From an uncultured bacterium (GTDB lineage Bacteria; Cloacimonadota; Cloacimonadia; Cloacimonadales; Cloacimonadaceae): DNA of 64,000 nucleotides. Both the position numbers and the translations under genes were made by a program. The stretch is from assembly GCA_938009275.1 (NCBI GenBank), contig CALLHY010000011.1, positions 70,286 to 134,285 on the forward strand, given 5' to 3'. Below the pieces are notes generated by a model. That model was not told the origin of the DNA. It saw nothing but the letters and a program-made list of their open reading frames with translations, and did no database searches. Positions 1 to 10,255 of this stretch are shown in pieces (the stretch's first letter is position 1; each line of letters opens with the position of its first letter).

Positions 1-2349
1 GTAAACCCTGCATTTTGGGACAATGACCATTGGCAATGGAGCCCTGAATGCCATATAAATGTTGAGGTTAGCACCGTCAAAGCATCTAACATAATCCCTC
101 CAGTATTCGCCAAGCCGCAGTTCTTTGTAAATTCCCCATCCCTAAACACCTGGTATCGCAAGCAGGACACCCGCAACTATGACATTTTGGTTATCGGAAC
201 TCCCGCATTGAATAGCGCTATGTCGCCCTGGCTTGGCTTTCGGCAGTCTCAGGGCCTGATAGTTCAATTCGCCGATATCGCCACAGCATTGAACCAGGGA
301 ACAGGCAGCACTGATGCTGAAAGATTGCGAAGCTATCTTATTGACCAATACACAAGCAACCAGTTTCGTTACTTACTGCTTTTAGGAGACCACGACACTG
401 TGCCGGTTGCCTACCTGACGCCCGAACCCGATGGCATCGAAACCGTGCCTTCGGACTTCTTTTATGGTGACCTGAGCAGCGATTGGGATACCGATAATGA
501 TGGTAGAAAAGGCGAATACTCGATGGGCTTTATGGATCAGGACTATGGAGTGGACTTTAGCCCCGAAGTATTCGTAGGCAGGCTATCGACCAATGACGCA
601 AGCCAAATAGCAGCAATAGCCAACCGCATTGTTGCCTTCGAGCAAAGCAGCAGCCCCGATAAAGATGCCAGTCTGCTTGCCGCCGCCTTCCTGAATTATT
701 CCGGCGAGCCTGAGCCGAACATGCCGCAAACCAATGGTGCTGACTTTATGCATTTCCTGGATTTTTCTGCTCTTTCCGGTAAAGATAACTACCGCCTATA
801 CGAGCAGATGGGCGTGATACCAAGCTGGCCTTCAGACTTGCCCATATCATACGAAAACTTCCGTAATGAACTGAACAATATAGGACGAGGCTTTATCAAC
901 TGGAGCGCACACGGCTCTGCGGTAACCGCTGCCCGTAAGATTTGGGTAGAGGACTTCAACGAGAATAACTATCCGGATTGGGACGAAGTGAACTGGTTTG
1001 GACTGGTGGATAAAAGCTCTTTTGACAACCTTGCCAACAGTGATGGAACCGTAATCTTTTCCGCCTCGTGCAGTAACGGTATGATAGACATCGACGAAGC
1101 CAGCCTTGCCGAATATGCCCTGATAAAAAAGGCAGTTGGATTTATTGGCGCAACCCGCACCGGATGGTACAAAGTAGGGTGGAACAATCCTGGATGGGGT
1201 GGCTTGTCATCTTATAACTACCACTTTGTGGAAAACTACCGTCAAGCCGGACTGGATCTTGGCACTTCCCATGCCCATGCCAACCTGTTGCATTCGCAGT
1301 ATTACCTCTTTGGCGATCCGATTGATGCTGGAGGCATAATCTGGCCAGAGCTGCAAAATATATACACCTACATGCTGTTTGGAGACCCGCTTATTGGATA
1401 TACACCAAACCCCACTCCTCCAGGAGGAGAGCTTTTGGTTTGGGAACCAAATGGCTTTCTAAGCCCACACCTGATAGAAGGACTGCGTGAAGCTACCGGC
1501 ATGAACGTTATCTACAGCGACAAACTGATAGTGGATTATGACTACATCAACCAGTTTGAAGCTGTGTTCTGCCTCTTAGGATTTAATGACAACACCTACC
1601 AATTGAATCCCAATTCCTTCGAATATGACCTCATTACCGGATACATTAACTACGGTGGCAAGCTATACATGGAGCGCAGTGGCTATTGGGACTTTGCCGA
1701 TGCGGCGTTTATGAACCTCTTTGGTGTGTCTTCCTCCGCGGATGATTGGTATGGACTAAACCAACTAAGCCACCTTCCCAGCGGGCAGACATGGAATCAT
1801 TCCTTTCCATCAATGCCGTCATACTATCTGCAATTGGCATCTCCTGATACCAGCCCCCTTTTTTACGGACTAAATGAAGCACAGCAGCAATTTTTAGCCG
1901 CAGGCCTATATCAAGACCCAAATCATAATTATCGTCGCATAGCGTCCACATTTAGCCTCGAACAAGGCATTTCCATGAATACTGAAACAAACACTCTCTT
2001 AAGAACCATTTTGGACAGCCTGGCTGTAGCCACCATTAGCCCAAGCCCTAACGCCGATCCCAACGCCGTGCCGATACCACTGAAAGTAAGCAGCTACCCC
2101 AATCCCACTACAAGTGTGGTGAATTTTAGCTTCACGCTGGATAAATCCATGCCTGTAACCCTGGAAATATATAACATAAAAGGGCAAAAAGTGCACAGCA
2201 CCACGCTAAGCAACACCAAAAGCGGGGACAACCGCATTATTTGGGACAGCAAAGACAGTGGCGGTAAGCATTGTGCCAACGGAGTTTATCTCTATCGCCT
2301 GCAAGCAGGGAAGTCGGTGATAAGCGGCAAGCAAATGCTGCTGAAGTAG
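1..2349 (+). CDS. Gingipain-like C25 cysteine peptidase with type IX-like sorting domain (5' partial)
   Basis: The frame is open from base 1, so the N-terminus, including any signal peptide, lies outside the window; 782 residues are visible. The catalytic pair of peptidase family C25 (gingipains) can be recognised: a His in 'SAHGS' (codon 910-912) after a hydrophobic strand, and a Cys in 'SASCSNG' (codon 1069-1071), at the usual spacing. The acidic segment 'GDHDTVPVAY' upstream is also typical of the caspase-like fold. After a less conserved middle region the protein ends in a sorting domain of about 85 residues starting at 'SYPNPTTS' (about 2089) and finishing 'GVYLYRLQ...GKQMLLK'. Family knowledge predicts export across the outer membrane and surface or extracellular proteolysis. 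Substrate is unknown. The gene converges on the giant surface protein gene downstream. Confidence 0.85.
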   Translation, partial: VNPAFWDNDHWQWSPECHINVEVSTVKASNIIPPVFAKPQFFVNSPSLNTWYRKQDTRNYDILVIGTPALNSAMSPWLGFRQSQGLIVQFADIATALNQGTGSTDAERLRSYLIDQYTSNQFRYLLLLGDHDTVPVAYLTPEPDGIETVPSDFFYGDLSSDWDTDNDGRKGEYSMGFMDQDYGVDFSPEVFVGRLSTNDASQIAAIANRIVAFEQSSSPDKDASLLAAAFLNYSGEPEPNMPQTNGADFMHFLDFSALSGKDNYRLYEQMGVIPSWPSDLPISYENFRNELNNIGRGFINWSAHGSAVTAARKIWVEDFNENNYPDWDEVNWFGLVDKSSFDNLANSDGTVIFSASCSNGMIDIDEASLAEYALIKKAVGFIGATRTGWYKVGWNNPGWGGLSSYNYHFVENYRQAGLDLGTSHAHANLLHSQYYLFGDPIDAGGIIWPELQNIYTYMLFGDPLIGYTPNPTPPGGELLVWEPNGFLSPHLIEGLREATGMNVIYSDKLIVDYDYINQFEAVFCLLGFNDNTYQLNPNSFEYDLITGYINYGGKLYMERSGYWDFADAAFMNLFGVSSSADDWYGLNQLSHLPSGQTWNHSFPSMPSYYLQLASPDTSPLFYGLNEAQQQFLAAGLYQDPNHNYRRIASTFSLEQGISMNTETNTLLRTILDSLAVATISPSPNADPNAVPIPLKVSSYPNPTTSVVNFSFTLDKSMPVTLEIYNIKGQKVHSTTLSNTKSGDNRIIWDSKDSGGKHCANGVYLYRLQAGKSVISGKQMLLK

Positions 2350-2409
2350 CTTTAGCATTGCCTGTAACATCATTGCGGCATTACGTGCTACAAAACCTAT
2401 ATGCTTGCT

Positions 2410-2494
2410 CCTTAAGCGAATTACTAATGCAATACGCATGAAATACGGATGAGATGCGTAATTCATGCGTAATGATACTGTAATTCGCTTAAGG
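2410..2494. repeat. 85-nt imperfect palindrome between convergent genes
   Basis: Outer arms of 15 nt pair perfectly (2410-2424, CCTTAAGCGAATTAC, with 2480-2494). Inside them a second imperfect pair around ATACGCATGAA / TTCATGCGTAA continues the stem to a short apical loop. It lies in the 285-nt gap between two converging genes and has no T-run on either side, so a simple intrinsic terminator is unlikely. It resembles the other long palindromes at 28727 and 36532 in position and architecture, and its right flank (AAGGAAGAGC) recalls their arm sequence. Confidence 0.75.
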
Positions 2495-2570
2495 AAGAGC
2501 TTGAGCTCTCGAAGTTTCAAAGTGGCAAAATATATGACTGCTTTGGTATCACAATAAAACCACCTGATAG

Positions 2571-2608
2571 GCAGCAACAAAAACAAGGAGCTGAGTAAAC
2601 CCAGCTCC
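2571..2608 (-). terminator. Intrinsic terminator of the giant surface protein gene
   Basis: Read on the minus strand, GGAGCTG and CAGCTCC form a 7-bp stem around an 8-nt loop and are followed by TTGTTTTTGTT. It lies 26 nt beyond the stop codon of the gene ending at 2635. Confidence 0.75.
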
Positions 2609-2634
2609 TATCTTCGATCTATCAATTCATAAGC

Positions 2635-5600
2635 TTATTGCTTCATAAAACGAAGCGCGCGTTTTATCTCCGCCCAGGTTTGAGGTTTGGATACTGAGCC
2701 ACGAGTAGCCATTTCCAATACAGACCTATCAATTCCACTAACTCCAACCACACGGTAGAACATCATATTTCTGAATCTGGCAACGTTGCTATGTACATAG
2801 CTGGTATCTGCTGTGCAGCCGTGGAAGTAGTAATCTTCCGCTGGGCTATCCGCCTTTTCGCTATACAGCACCAGATACAATTCGGCATTTTCTAAATATG
2901 CTCCATTTTGAATCAGGATTGGTGACCACGTTAATGACGCATCAAATCCGATTACCTGCAGGCTTATGTTCCCTTGTTGGATTATGGGATTCTCGATTAC
3001 CGAAGCAGAAACCGATATCTGTTTTGTGGGATAGTTTTCTGAGTTGCTGATAATGTATAGGTTAGATTGATGATTTCCCGCGCTTAAGGGAGTGAAAAGC
3101 ACGGTAAGCGTAACGCTAGTTCCAGGATTAATAGTATAATCCTCTGCATCAAGATTATAGCTAAACATATCGAGGTGCTCATCGAAATATAGCGAAGAGA
3201 TGCATAACGGCGCGTTTCCTGTGTTACTTAGCTCTATCTGCCGATTCTGAGTAGCGCTATTTATCAGCATCTGATTAAAGATAATTGGCGCATCGGGCTC
3301 CACACTTATTAGAGCCTGGGCTGCTATCACCGTAGCAGTTAGATGTACGTCTAAAGTGTCTGAAGTAGCCGAATCGCTGATGATGCGAAGGAAGCTTGAG
3401 TATTCGCCCGCTGTAGAGGGATTGAAGAAAACCTGAATACTTAGGGTGCTATCGGGGGCAATTGGCTCGCTAAAGCTGTCGCAGCTAAAACCGAATGGGC
3501 TACCAGATTCAATTAAATCTATGCTACTGATGCTAAGCGGTGCCTTTCCTGTGTTTTGGATGATTAATTCCGAACTTAGCTGTTCTTCTCCCGCCACAAA
3601 CTCTCCAAAATTAATCTCTTGGGGTACTGCAACAATCTGGGGAAGATTTGGAAGAACCGTTGCACTCAAGCTGATTGCCAGCATAGGGTTATTGGTGGAG
3701 TTATTGGCTACGAACAGAGTATCTGCAAATGTGCCTACGTTTTCGGTAGAGAAGCTGATGGTGATTTGCAGTGTTCCCTGCGCTGCTATCGGCTCTTCCC
3801 ATGTGGAGCAGTTCCAGGTGAAGGGGCTGTTTTCTGTAGCTTGAGTGATGGCAGATATCAGTAATGGCGAAGTTCCAGTATTGCTAAGATAAATAATCTG
3901 AGATTCGGCGGGCTCACCATGATGCAACTGCCCAAACTCCATAAGCTGATCCGGATTGGAGCTAATAACCGGTACATCAGGGATAACTTCGGTAAGTAAG
4001 CTGATCGATAACTGGGGATTATTTACAGAATCATTGTTAATAGTCAGGCTGTTGCTATGAGTCCCTATTTCCGATGGATTGAAGCTAATCTGGATTATCA
4101 GGGTGGAATCAGGTTGTAGCTCGCTTCTTGGCTCATCGTAGCTGAAGCTGAATAAGGAAGGCTCTGTTTCCAAAGCGATGGAACTAATACTGAGGGGTGA
4201 ATTTCCGGTGTTGGTGATAATCAGGTTTTGGGATACTACCTCGGAATTGTGCACCAAGCTTCCGAAATCTACCTCTGTGTCAGGGCTTGCGGAGATAAAA
4301 GGAGCTATCACATCGTTTGTTTCAAAGGCTCCAATATCTATTATGTCGCTGATAATTCGGGTGTTTCCAGCCAAGTCGAGAGTCATATCTGCAGTATCGG
4401 TATCTGGATTCCCCGCGTTTACACAGGGAGAAGCGGGCAACAAGCCCCAATCTGCCTGTAATGCGTCGTAAGACACTCCATGGCTTGTGGTTGGAGACAC
4501 AAACAAGGGATCTGAATCAAGGTTATTGGAATAATCTCCGGAATAACTAATGCCGCTGGTTGCTCTGAAGCCAGCACTACCTCCGGCTATATCACAATAG
4601 TTGAAGGCAGGAGCTGAATTATCATACAGATACATCTCGTTGCCCAAAGGAGCAGAGTTATTCCACAAGATTGAGTTTTGGTAGCTAGAATTACTGCCTA
4701 TGGTGTATATTGCCCCACCCTGTGTAAAGGCTCTGTTGTTGGCGATGGTGGTGTTAATCACATCCATGCTGGAATTAGCGTAGATAGCTCCACCTCGTTG
4801 ACTGGCAGTATTATTTGCCAGAAGGCTGTTCTTTATGCTCCCACCGGTGGTGATATTGTAAACCGCGCCACCCCAGTTTGTTGCCACGTTGTTAGTTATC
4901 TTATTGGATAGCAGCTTAACTGAACTGCAGTTTTGCATGCTGATCCCGCCTCCGTTGTATCCCGAATTCGAGCTGATAACGGAGTTGGATATCCTGGGTT
5001 GGCTGATAGACACCAGGCTAATGCCACCGCCACGCATCTGGATTCCATTGGCATTGTTGTGCTGGATCATGGAGTTTGTTACTTCAAGCTGACCGTTGTT
5101 TTGATACAAGGCACCGCCATGTTTGCCGGCAAAGTTATGAGAAATTGTGCTGTTTGTCACCATCAAGTCTGAATTCTCCACAGCAATGCCACCTCCCGAA
5201 CCGGTGGCCTGGTTGTACTCAAAGGAAGCATCGTCGATAGCTACATCGGAGTTTACAGCATACAGTCCAGCTCCATCCCCTGCGGAAAAGCTGTTGTTAA
5301 TAGCAATTCTGTTTATCTCTATTTGTGAGTTGATAATCGCTAAACCACCGCCGTTTACATTCTTGCTGTTAGTTACATAACCGTTCAAAATGGTTAAATC
5401 CTCTATTTTAACTCCCTGAGCTTTATCGCAGGTCATGATTCTGGCAGGGAATAATGAACTTGCCCCGGCATCTATAACTGTGTTTTCTTTACCAGCACCC
5501 TTTATTGAAACCCAGTCAACCATCTGTAGCGGGAAGCTTTCTCCGGTGAAATCGGCAGAATATAAACCAGCAGCGACGTGAATGGTTACGGGTTGTTCCG

Positions 5601-8600
5601 CGGTACCATAAGCAAGGCTTAGTGCATAGTCTATTGAACGGAATGGGCTGTCGGCACTAAGTCCAGTATTGCTTTCGTTATTGCCATTTGTGGCTACGTA
5701 TAAGTCTGCGTGAATTGATTCCCTGTTACCCGTACTACCTTGGTAGCGAACAGGATTTGTGGTGGTTGCCCAGTAATTGGTAAGAGTTGTATCAACTGAG
5801 CAAAATACTTCAAACCTACAGTTGTTAATTGGTATTTCGTCACGAGTGTGAGAGGCATTAAAATATATGTCTTTACCCAAATCCGACATATTTCGCATAA
5901 ATATGTTGCCACCGGGATTGTCAAATCCATTTGGCCCAGTACCTCCAAGATTTGGCATACTCATGAAGGCGTAACTTCCACCACCTTCGTCATCTGCTAC
6001 GTTATCTACAATCTTATTCGCAGTAAAGATTGGGTTAGATTGTTTTATGTATATCCCACCACCCACTCTTTTTTGCACAATGGTATTACCTACAGTTTCA
6101 CTTATCAGCCAGCCTCTGCCATTTCTGATGGTTAGGCCTACTATTTGTGGTGACTGATAGGGGTTATCCCCCGGAAGAATAGCAATTACGCTCGCCTGGT
6201 CGGGATTTCGTATCTGGCTGCCATCAATGATGGTGTTGCTGATGTGCAAAGTATCGCCATCCACGATATAGTTACTCGCCAGGATTATCTCTTTGCCTAC
6301 GATCTGGAGATTTTCGTAATATACTCCATCATCCACAACAATACAGTTACCGGGATTCGCAGCGTTAATTGCCGCCTGTATGCTTGCGAACTGCAATGGG
6401 ACATGATGTGCCAAGCCAAAGCCGATAAGAGGCACTCGAAGTTCAGGATTGTTGCCAGAGCTATTCCAAATTGCCAGCGTATCCTGAATAGTCCCCAGTG
6501 CTTTGGGTTTTAGCTTTATTCTTATAGTGTCAATTTGTCCGGGAGCTAATGTATAAGCACGGGAGGTTCGCTCTGCTTCAAATCCGTTTGATCCAATTAT
6601 TGCATATTGGCTTACTTCCATATCGGTAGAGCCAATGTTTTGATATCTCACTTCATACCAAGGAGTGTACTCACCCATATGAACTGATCCCAGATCAAGC
6701 GGAGAAGAACTTAACAAGGCAATAACCGGGATGTTTGATGATGCTGTTATATAGTTCTCTTTAAGCTCTGTGGCAGTAGAGTCGTATGTATTGGTAACCG
6801 TTAACGAAACACTGTACACCCCGGCATTTTGGTAAGTGTATAGAGGATGCCTTTCTGTAGAGCTGCCGCCATCTCCAAAGTTCCAGTTCCATTGCGTAAT
6901 AGAGCCTGAACCGGCAGTAGATAAATCGGTGAACTGAACTGATAGCGGCACTGTACCTTCTGTGATATCCGCAGTAAACTGAGGGGTTGGCGGATAAACT
7001 GTTGGCGTTATGGTGAACATGGCATCCGATACATCAAAGGTATTTGCATCTGTAGCCTTCTTTATTCTTATCTTGCAATTACTGGAAGGAGTGTTTGGTA
7101 CAACCCATGCGTAGGAACCAACTGAAGAAGGATAGGCTTCTGTAATAACAGGCAACCACGTAGAACCATTGTTAATGGTGTAGTCCATCAAGATAAATGG
7201 AGTTGTTCCGCTTATCGTCCACGTAACGTCAAATGAGCTACCAACCGTTAAGTTCTCGCCTCCATTGGGGCTCACCACGATAATTGGAGTGCGGATGGTA
7301 AAGATCTGGTCACTAACATCTTCATAAGCCGATGAGGAGGCATCGCGAATCCTTATCAAGCATTCATAAGAAACCAAATTGGGAACAGTCCAATTGTATA
7401 ACAAAGCAGATGCACTGGTGCTGGAGATAATTGTAGCCCAAGAAACACCATTGTTAGTAGAATAGTCCAATCTGATGTTGCTAACGTTTGTGCTAAGCCA
7501 CCTTATGGTATGTGTAGTTCCCGAGGTTAGAACCTCTCCACCATTGGGAGTAGTAATATTCAGCCTACAGATAGTGAAATCATTATCGCTTGAGTCTGTG
7601 GCTATCGGATAATCTGTTATCGAAACTCTAATCTTGCAGGTGGTTGATGGAGTATAAGGCACTAGCCATGGATACGAACCGGTACTTGGATCAACTGCCG
7701 AATCTATAGTTGTGAAGTTTGTTCCGTCAGTAGTGTACTCTAGTTTTAGGTTAGATGTAACAAAGCTTTGCGACCAGGTGATGTTGTATGTTTTTCCCGC
7801 CTGCAATCTGATACTGGTGGAATTAGGGTAACTAACGTTCAAAGCCATCACGGTCATGGGTGCATCCATTTCGTCGTAAACACTGCTGTCCGCGTATAAC
7901 AAAAGCTTGAATATGAATTGGTCGGTAGCTACTAAACTCGATGGGATAGTCCACAGATAAGATAGGGCTTGACCAGGAATGGTGCTAACAACAAGACTCC
8001 AGCTTGTACCACCGTTTCTACTGTAGAAAATTCTCACGTCTGCGGTAACATTGGTTGACCAGGTTATTTCTACCTGTTCACCCCGGATGTACTTCTGTCC
8101 TCCATTGGGACTTAGTATTCTAAGCCGCAATATCTTGAATGAGTTATCATTCCAGTCGTACACATTAGGGTTGGCAGCATCAGAGACTCTGATGTATGTG
8201 CCTTGACTTAAGAAATCAGGCACATTCCATGTATATAACCCAGAGGCGGCAGGAAATGAATCAACAATGCTTAGCCAGGTTTGACCATTGTTGTTAGTTA
8301 GCTCGATTTTTACATTATCTATTCCTGCACTAACCCAAGTGATGGGAACATTCGTTCCGGCAAGCAGAGTTGATCCTGATGAGTTTTGTGAACTAACCTG
8401 GATACTGGTAGCAGTACTGCTAAGTATACTGAAAACACTATCGGAAATATCATATATGGCAGAATTGGTAGATGATTCTACTTTAACTCTGCAAGAATTT
8501 GATGCTACAGACGGAATTTGGAAAGAATAAAATCCTGTGCCTGCAGATATTGGTGTTGGGTTTGTTAATACCCAGTTCAGTCCATCGTCTGTAGATAAAT

Positions 8601-10185
8601 AGATGTTTACATTCGCTACATTGGGGTTTCTATCCCAATATACAGTTCTTGCTTCGTTAATCTTCCATGTCTCTCCACCATTGGGTGAAGTAACCTTCAA
8701 TTTCAGTAGCTCGGCTTCAGTTGAGAAAGCAGAACCCCTCAAGGCACTATCAACAGCCTGTACAGACCAATAATGATCTAAAAGAGGATTAAGTGAGGCA
8801 TTCTTTATTTTCCACAGGCAAGAACCCTGAGCGTTCCCCATAGCTGCAATTCTTCTTTTGCCATTACTGCCAGCCATAGGTGATAATAAGTTTTGTGCCC
8901 CCGGACTGGTTCCAATTCTTATAGCATAACTAATGCTTCTACCATCCTGCATGTCTTCTGCGCTCGGGTCCCATTGAAAAACAGTGTATGATCCGCTAAT
9001 ATATCGTCTTAGATTGCTTGGCGCTGTTGGAGGAGCCAAAACTGCCTGGGTGTCATTCCTATAAATCTTTCCCACAGCATCAGCGGAAACGGATGTTTTT
9101 GTACCCGTGAGCAGGATGTCCAGATCGCCATCGTTATCATAATCTCCGTATGCTATAGACGCATACTGAACGTTCTCCAATGCTGCATTTTCTTCGGTGA
9201 ATAGACCATTGTTGTTCGTATAAAGTTTTGTGGCCATGCCTGAAGTAGAATATCCAGCCAAGGCTATGTCGGAATCACCATCGTTGTCATGGTCACCCAC
9301 TGCAATATAGCTCTGCGATATGGCAATAAATGATTGGGATGTGTCCTGAAAACTTCCGTTTACATTCTCATATAACTTAGTATTCCTGGTAGTATTAATA
9401 CCGGAGATAACAAAGTCCAAATCCCCATCATTATCGAAATCAATCCACGCCACTTGCCCATAATATACTCCTGTCACATCGATAGAAGTGTTGGATAATG
9501 TACCATTGTCATTTCTGTAGAGCCTCAAGCCCGCCGTATAAGGACTATTAGTGGTACTGCCTGTTTGCAGTAAATCCAGATCTCCATCGGCATCGTAATC
9601 TCCCCAACAAAGAGAACCAAAAATAAAGCCAGTTAAGGTATTGCCCACAGAAAAAACACCGTTGGTATTAACATACAACAGGGTGGTCATAGTATATGGT
9701 GCTGATGAATTGGTAGCCCCCATTAACGCTATGTCAATATCTCCGTCGTTATCATAGTCTCCCCAGGCAGCTGAAGATATCCATAACCCTGTCAATCCGG
9801 CGGCAATATCTGTAAATGTCCCGTTGTCATTTCGGTATACTCTGGATATAATCTCTGACGCGGCAGTTCTACCACTTATAAACAAGTCTAGATCTCCATC
9901 GTTGTCATAATCGCCCCAGGCGACTGAAGAATAATATACCCCGGGGATTGTGCTGGCCATGTCTGTTAACAATCCTCCATCATTACGATACAGCTTTGTA
10001 GTTTTGTTTCCTGAAGTATCATTGCCAGTCATAATGAGATCGAGGTCACCATCATTATCCCAGTCTCCCCATGCCGAAGCCCCATGAGAGAGATGTACAA
10101 TGCCTGCTCCGGTGTCTACCAAGTCTAATGCGGCAATTGTACTAAGTGAAAATAGCAACAAACAAATCATTGCCAGTCTGTTCAT
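2635..10185 (-). CDS. 2516-residue mosaic secreted protein (FG-GAP/VCBS, Ig-like, PKD, beta-helix, ASH domains)
   Basis: Start chosen at the ATG ending at 10185, because AGGAGG lies 4 nt upstream and the signal peptide 'MNRLAMICLLLFSLSTIAA' follows at once. Domain order: seven FG-GAP/VCBS repeats with calcium-binding-like 'DYDNDGDLD' motifs; about six repeats of 90-100 residues starting 'SPNGGE' with 'ITW' strands; one PKD domain ('WNWNFGDGG'); an abnormal-spindle/Hydin-like (ASH) domain; a long right-handed beta-helix region with 'DUF1565-like' onset ('LYVATNGNN') and many GGGI/GGAIY rungs; then four further ASH repeats ('NTGNSPLSISSI'). The C-terminus ends '...ALRFMKQ' and lacks the 'YPNP' sorting domain of the other secreted proteins here. 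Probably a surface or extracellular adhesin or scaffold; ligand unknown. The next gene upstream on the same strand starts a separate unit. Confidence 0.9.
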   Translation of the reverse strand: MNRLAMICLLLFSLSTIAALDLVDTGAGIVHLSHGASAWGDWDNDGDLDLIMTGNDTSGNKTTKLYRNDGGLLTDMASTIPGVYYSSVAWGDYDNDGDLDLFISGRTAASEIISRVYRNDNGTFTDIAAGLTGLWISSAAWGDYDNDGDIDIALMGATNSSAPYTMTTLLYVNTNGVFSVGNTLTGFIFGSLCWGDYDADGDLDLLQTGSTTNSPYTAGLRLYRNDNGTLSNTSIDVTGVYYGQVAWIDFDNDGDLDFVISGINTTRNTKLYENVNGSFQDTSQSFIAISQSYIAVGDHDNDGDSDIALAGYSTSGMATKLYTNNNGLFTEENAALENVQYASIAYGDYDNDGDLDILLTGTKTSVSADAVGKIYRNDTQAVLAPPTAPSNLRRYISGSYTVFQWDPSAEDMQDGRSISYAIRIGTSPGAQNLLSPMAGSNGKRRIAAMGNAQGSCLWKIKNASLNPLLDHYWSVQAVDSALRGSAFSTEAELLKLKVTSPNGGETWKINEARTVYWDRNPNVANVNIYLSTDDGLNWVLTNPTPISAGTGFYSFQIPSVASNSCRVKVESSTNSAIYDISDSVFSILSSTATSIQVSSQNSSGSTLLAGTNVPITWVSAGIDNVKIELTNNNGQTWLSIVDSFPAASGLYTWNVPDFLSQGTYIRVSDAANPNVYDWNDNSFKILRLRILSPNGGQKYIRGEQVEITWSTNVTADVRIFYSRNGGTSWSLVVSTIPGQALSYLWTIPSSLVATDQFIFKLLLYADSSVYDEMDAPMTVMALNVSYPNSTSIRLQAGKTYNITWSQSFVTSNLKLEYTTDGTNFTTIDSAVDPSTGSYPWLVPYTPSTTCKIRVSITDYPIATDSSDNDFTICRLNITTPNGGEVLTSGTTHTIRWLSTNVSNIRLDYSTNNGVSWATIISSTSASALLYNWTVPNLVSYECLIRIRDASSSAYEDVSDQIFTIRTPIIVVSPNGGENLTVGSSFDVTWTISGTTPFILMDYTINNGSTWLPVITEAYPSSVGSYAWVVPNTPSSNCKIRIKKATDANTFDVSDAMFTITPTVYPPTPQFTADITEGTVPLSVQFTDLSTAGSGSITQWNWNFGDGGSSTERHPLYTYQNAGVYSVSLTVTNTYDSTATELKENYITASSNIPVIALLSSSPLDLGSVHMGEYTPWYEVRYQNIGSTDMEVSQYAIIGSNGFEAERTSRAYTLAPGQIDTIRIKLKPKALGTIQDTLAIWNSSGNNPELRVPLIGFGLAHHVPLQFASIQAAINAANPGNCIVVDDGVYYENLQIVGKEIILASNYIVDGDTLHISNTIIDGSQIRNPDQASVIAILPGDNPYQSPQIVGLTIRNGRGWLISETVGNTIVQKRVGGGIYIKQSNPIFTANKIVDNVADDEGGGSYAFMSMPNLGGTGPNGFDNPGGNIFMRNMSDLGKDIYFNASHTRDEIPINNCRFEVFCSVDTTLTNYWATTTNPVRYQGSTGNRESIHADLYVATNGNNESNTGLSADSPFRSIDYALSLAYGTAEQPVTIHVAAGLYSADFTGESFPLQMVDWVSIKGAGKENTVIDAGASSLFPARIMTCDKAQGVKIEDLTILNGYVTNSKNVNGGGLAIINSQIEINRIAINNSFSAGDGAGLYAVNSDVAIDDASFEYNQATGSGGGIAVENSDLMVTNSTISHNFAGKHGGALYQNNGQLEVTNSMIQHNNANGIQMRGGGISLVSISQPRISNSVISSNSGYNGGGISMQNCSSVKLLSNKITNNVATNWGGAVYNITTGGSIKNSLLANNTASQRGGAIYANSSMDVINTTIANNRAFTQGGAIYTIGSNSSYQNSILWNNSAPLGNEMYLYDNSAPAFNYCDIAGGSAGFRATSGISYSGDYSNNLDSDPLFVSPTTSHGVSYDALQADWGLLPASPCVNAGNPDTDTADMTLDLAGNTRIISDIIDIGAFETNDVIAPFISASPDTEVDFGSLVHNSEVVSQNLIITNTGNSPLSISSIALETEPSLFSFSYDEPRSELQPDSTLIIQISFNPSEIGTHSNSLTINNDSVNNPQLSISLLTEVIPDVPVISSNPDQLMEFGQLHHGEPAESQIIYLSNTGTSPLLISAITQATENSPFTWNCSTWEEPIAAQGTLQITISFSTENVGTFADTLFVANNSTNNPMLAISLSATVLPNLPQIVAVPQEINFGEFVAGEEQLSSELIIQNTGKAPLSISSIDLIESGSPFGFSCDSFSEPIAPDSTLSIQVFFNPSTAGEYSSFLRIISDSATSDTLDVHLTATVIAAQALISVEPDAPIIFNQMLINSATQNRQIELSNTGNAPLCISSLYFDEHLDMFSYNLDAEDYTINPGTSVTLTVLFTPLSAGNHQSNLYIISNSENYPTKQISVSASVIENPIIQQGNISLQVIGFDASLTWSPILIQNGAYLENAELYLVLYSEKADSPAEDYYFHGCTADTSYVHSNVARFRNMMFYRVVGVSGIDRSVLEMATRGSVSKPQTWAEIKRALRFMKQ

Positions 10186-10255
10186 AAAACCTCCTGCAGA
10201 TCGCATGATCCACATCTTTTATATTACTTACGTTTATTCATCGTCATTCGGGTCT

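Noticed and set aside
142..348. Minus-strand frame over the start of the peptidase region
   Set aside because: The plus frame is open from base 1 through to 2349 with coherent C25 sequence.
3446..6513. Several plus-strand frames of 70-130 codons within the giant surface protein
   Set aside because: They are antisense to a continuous, domain-rich frame, and their products are low-complexity with no ribosome sites.
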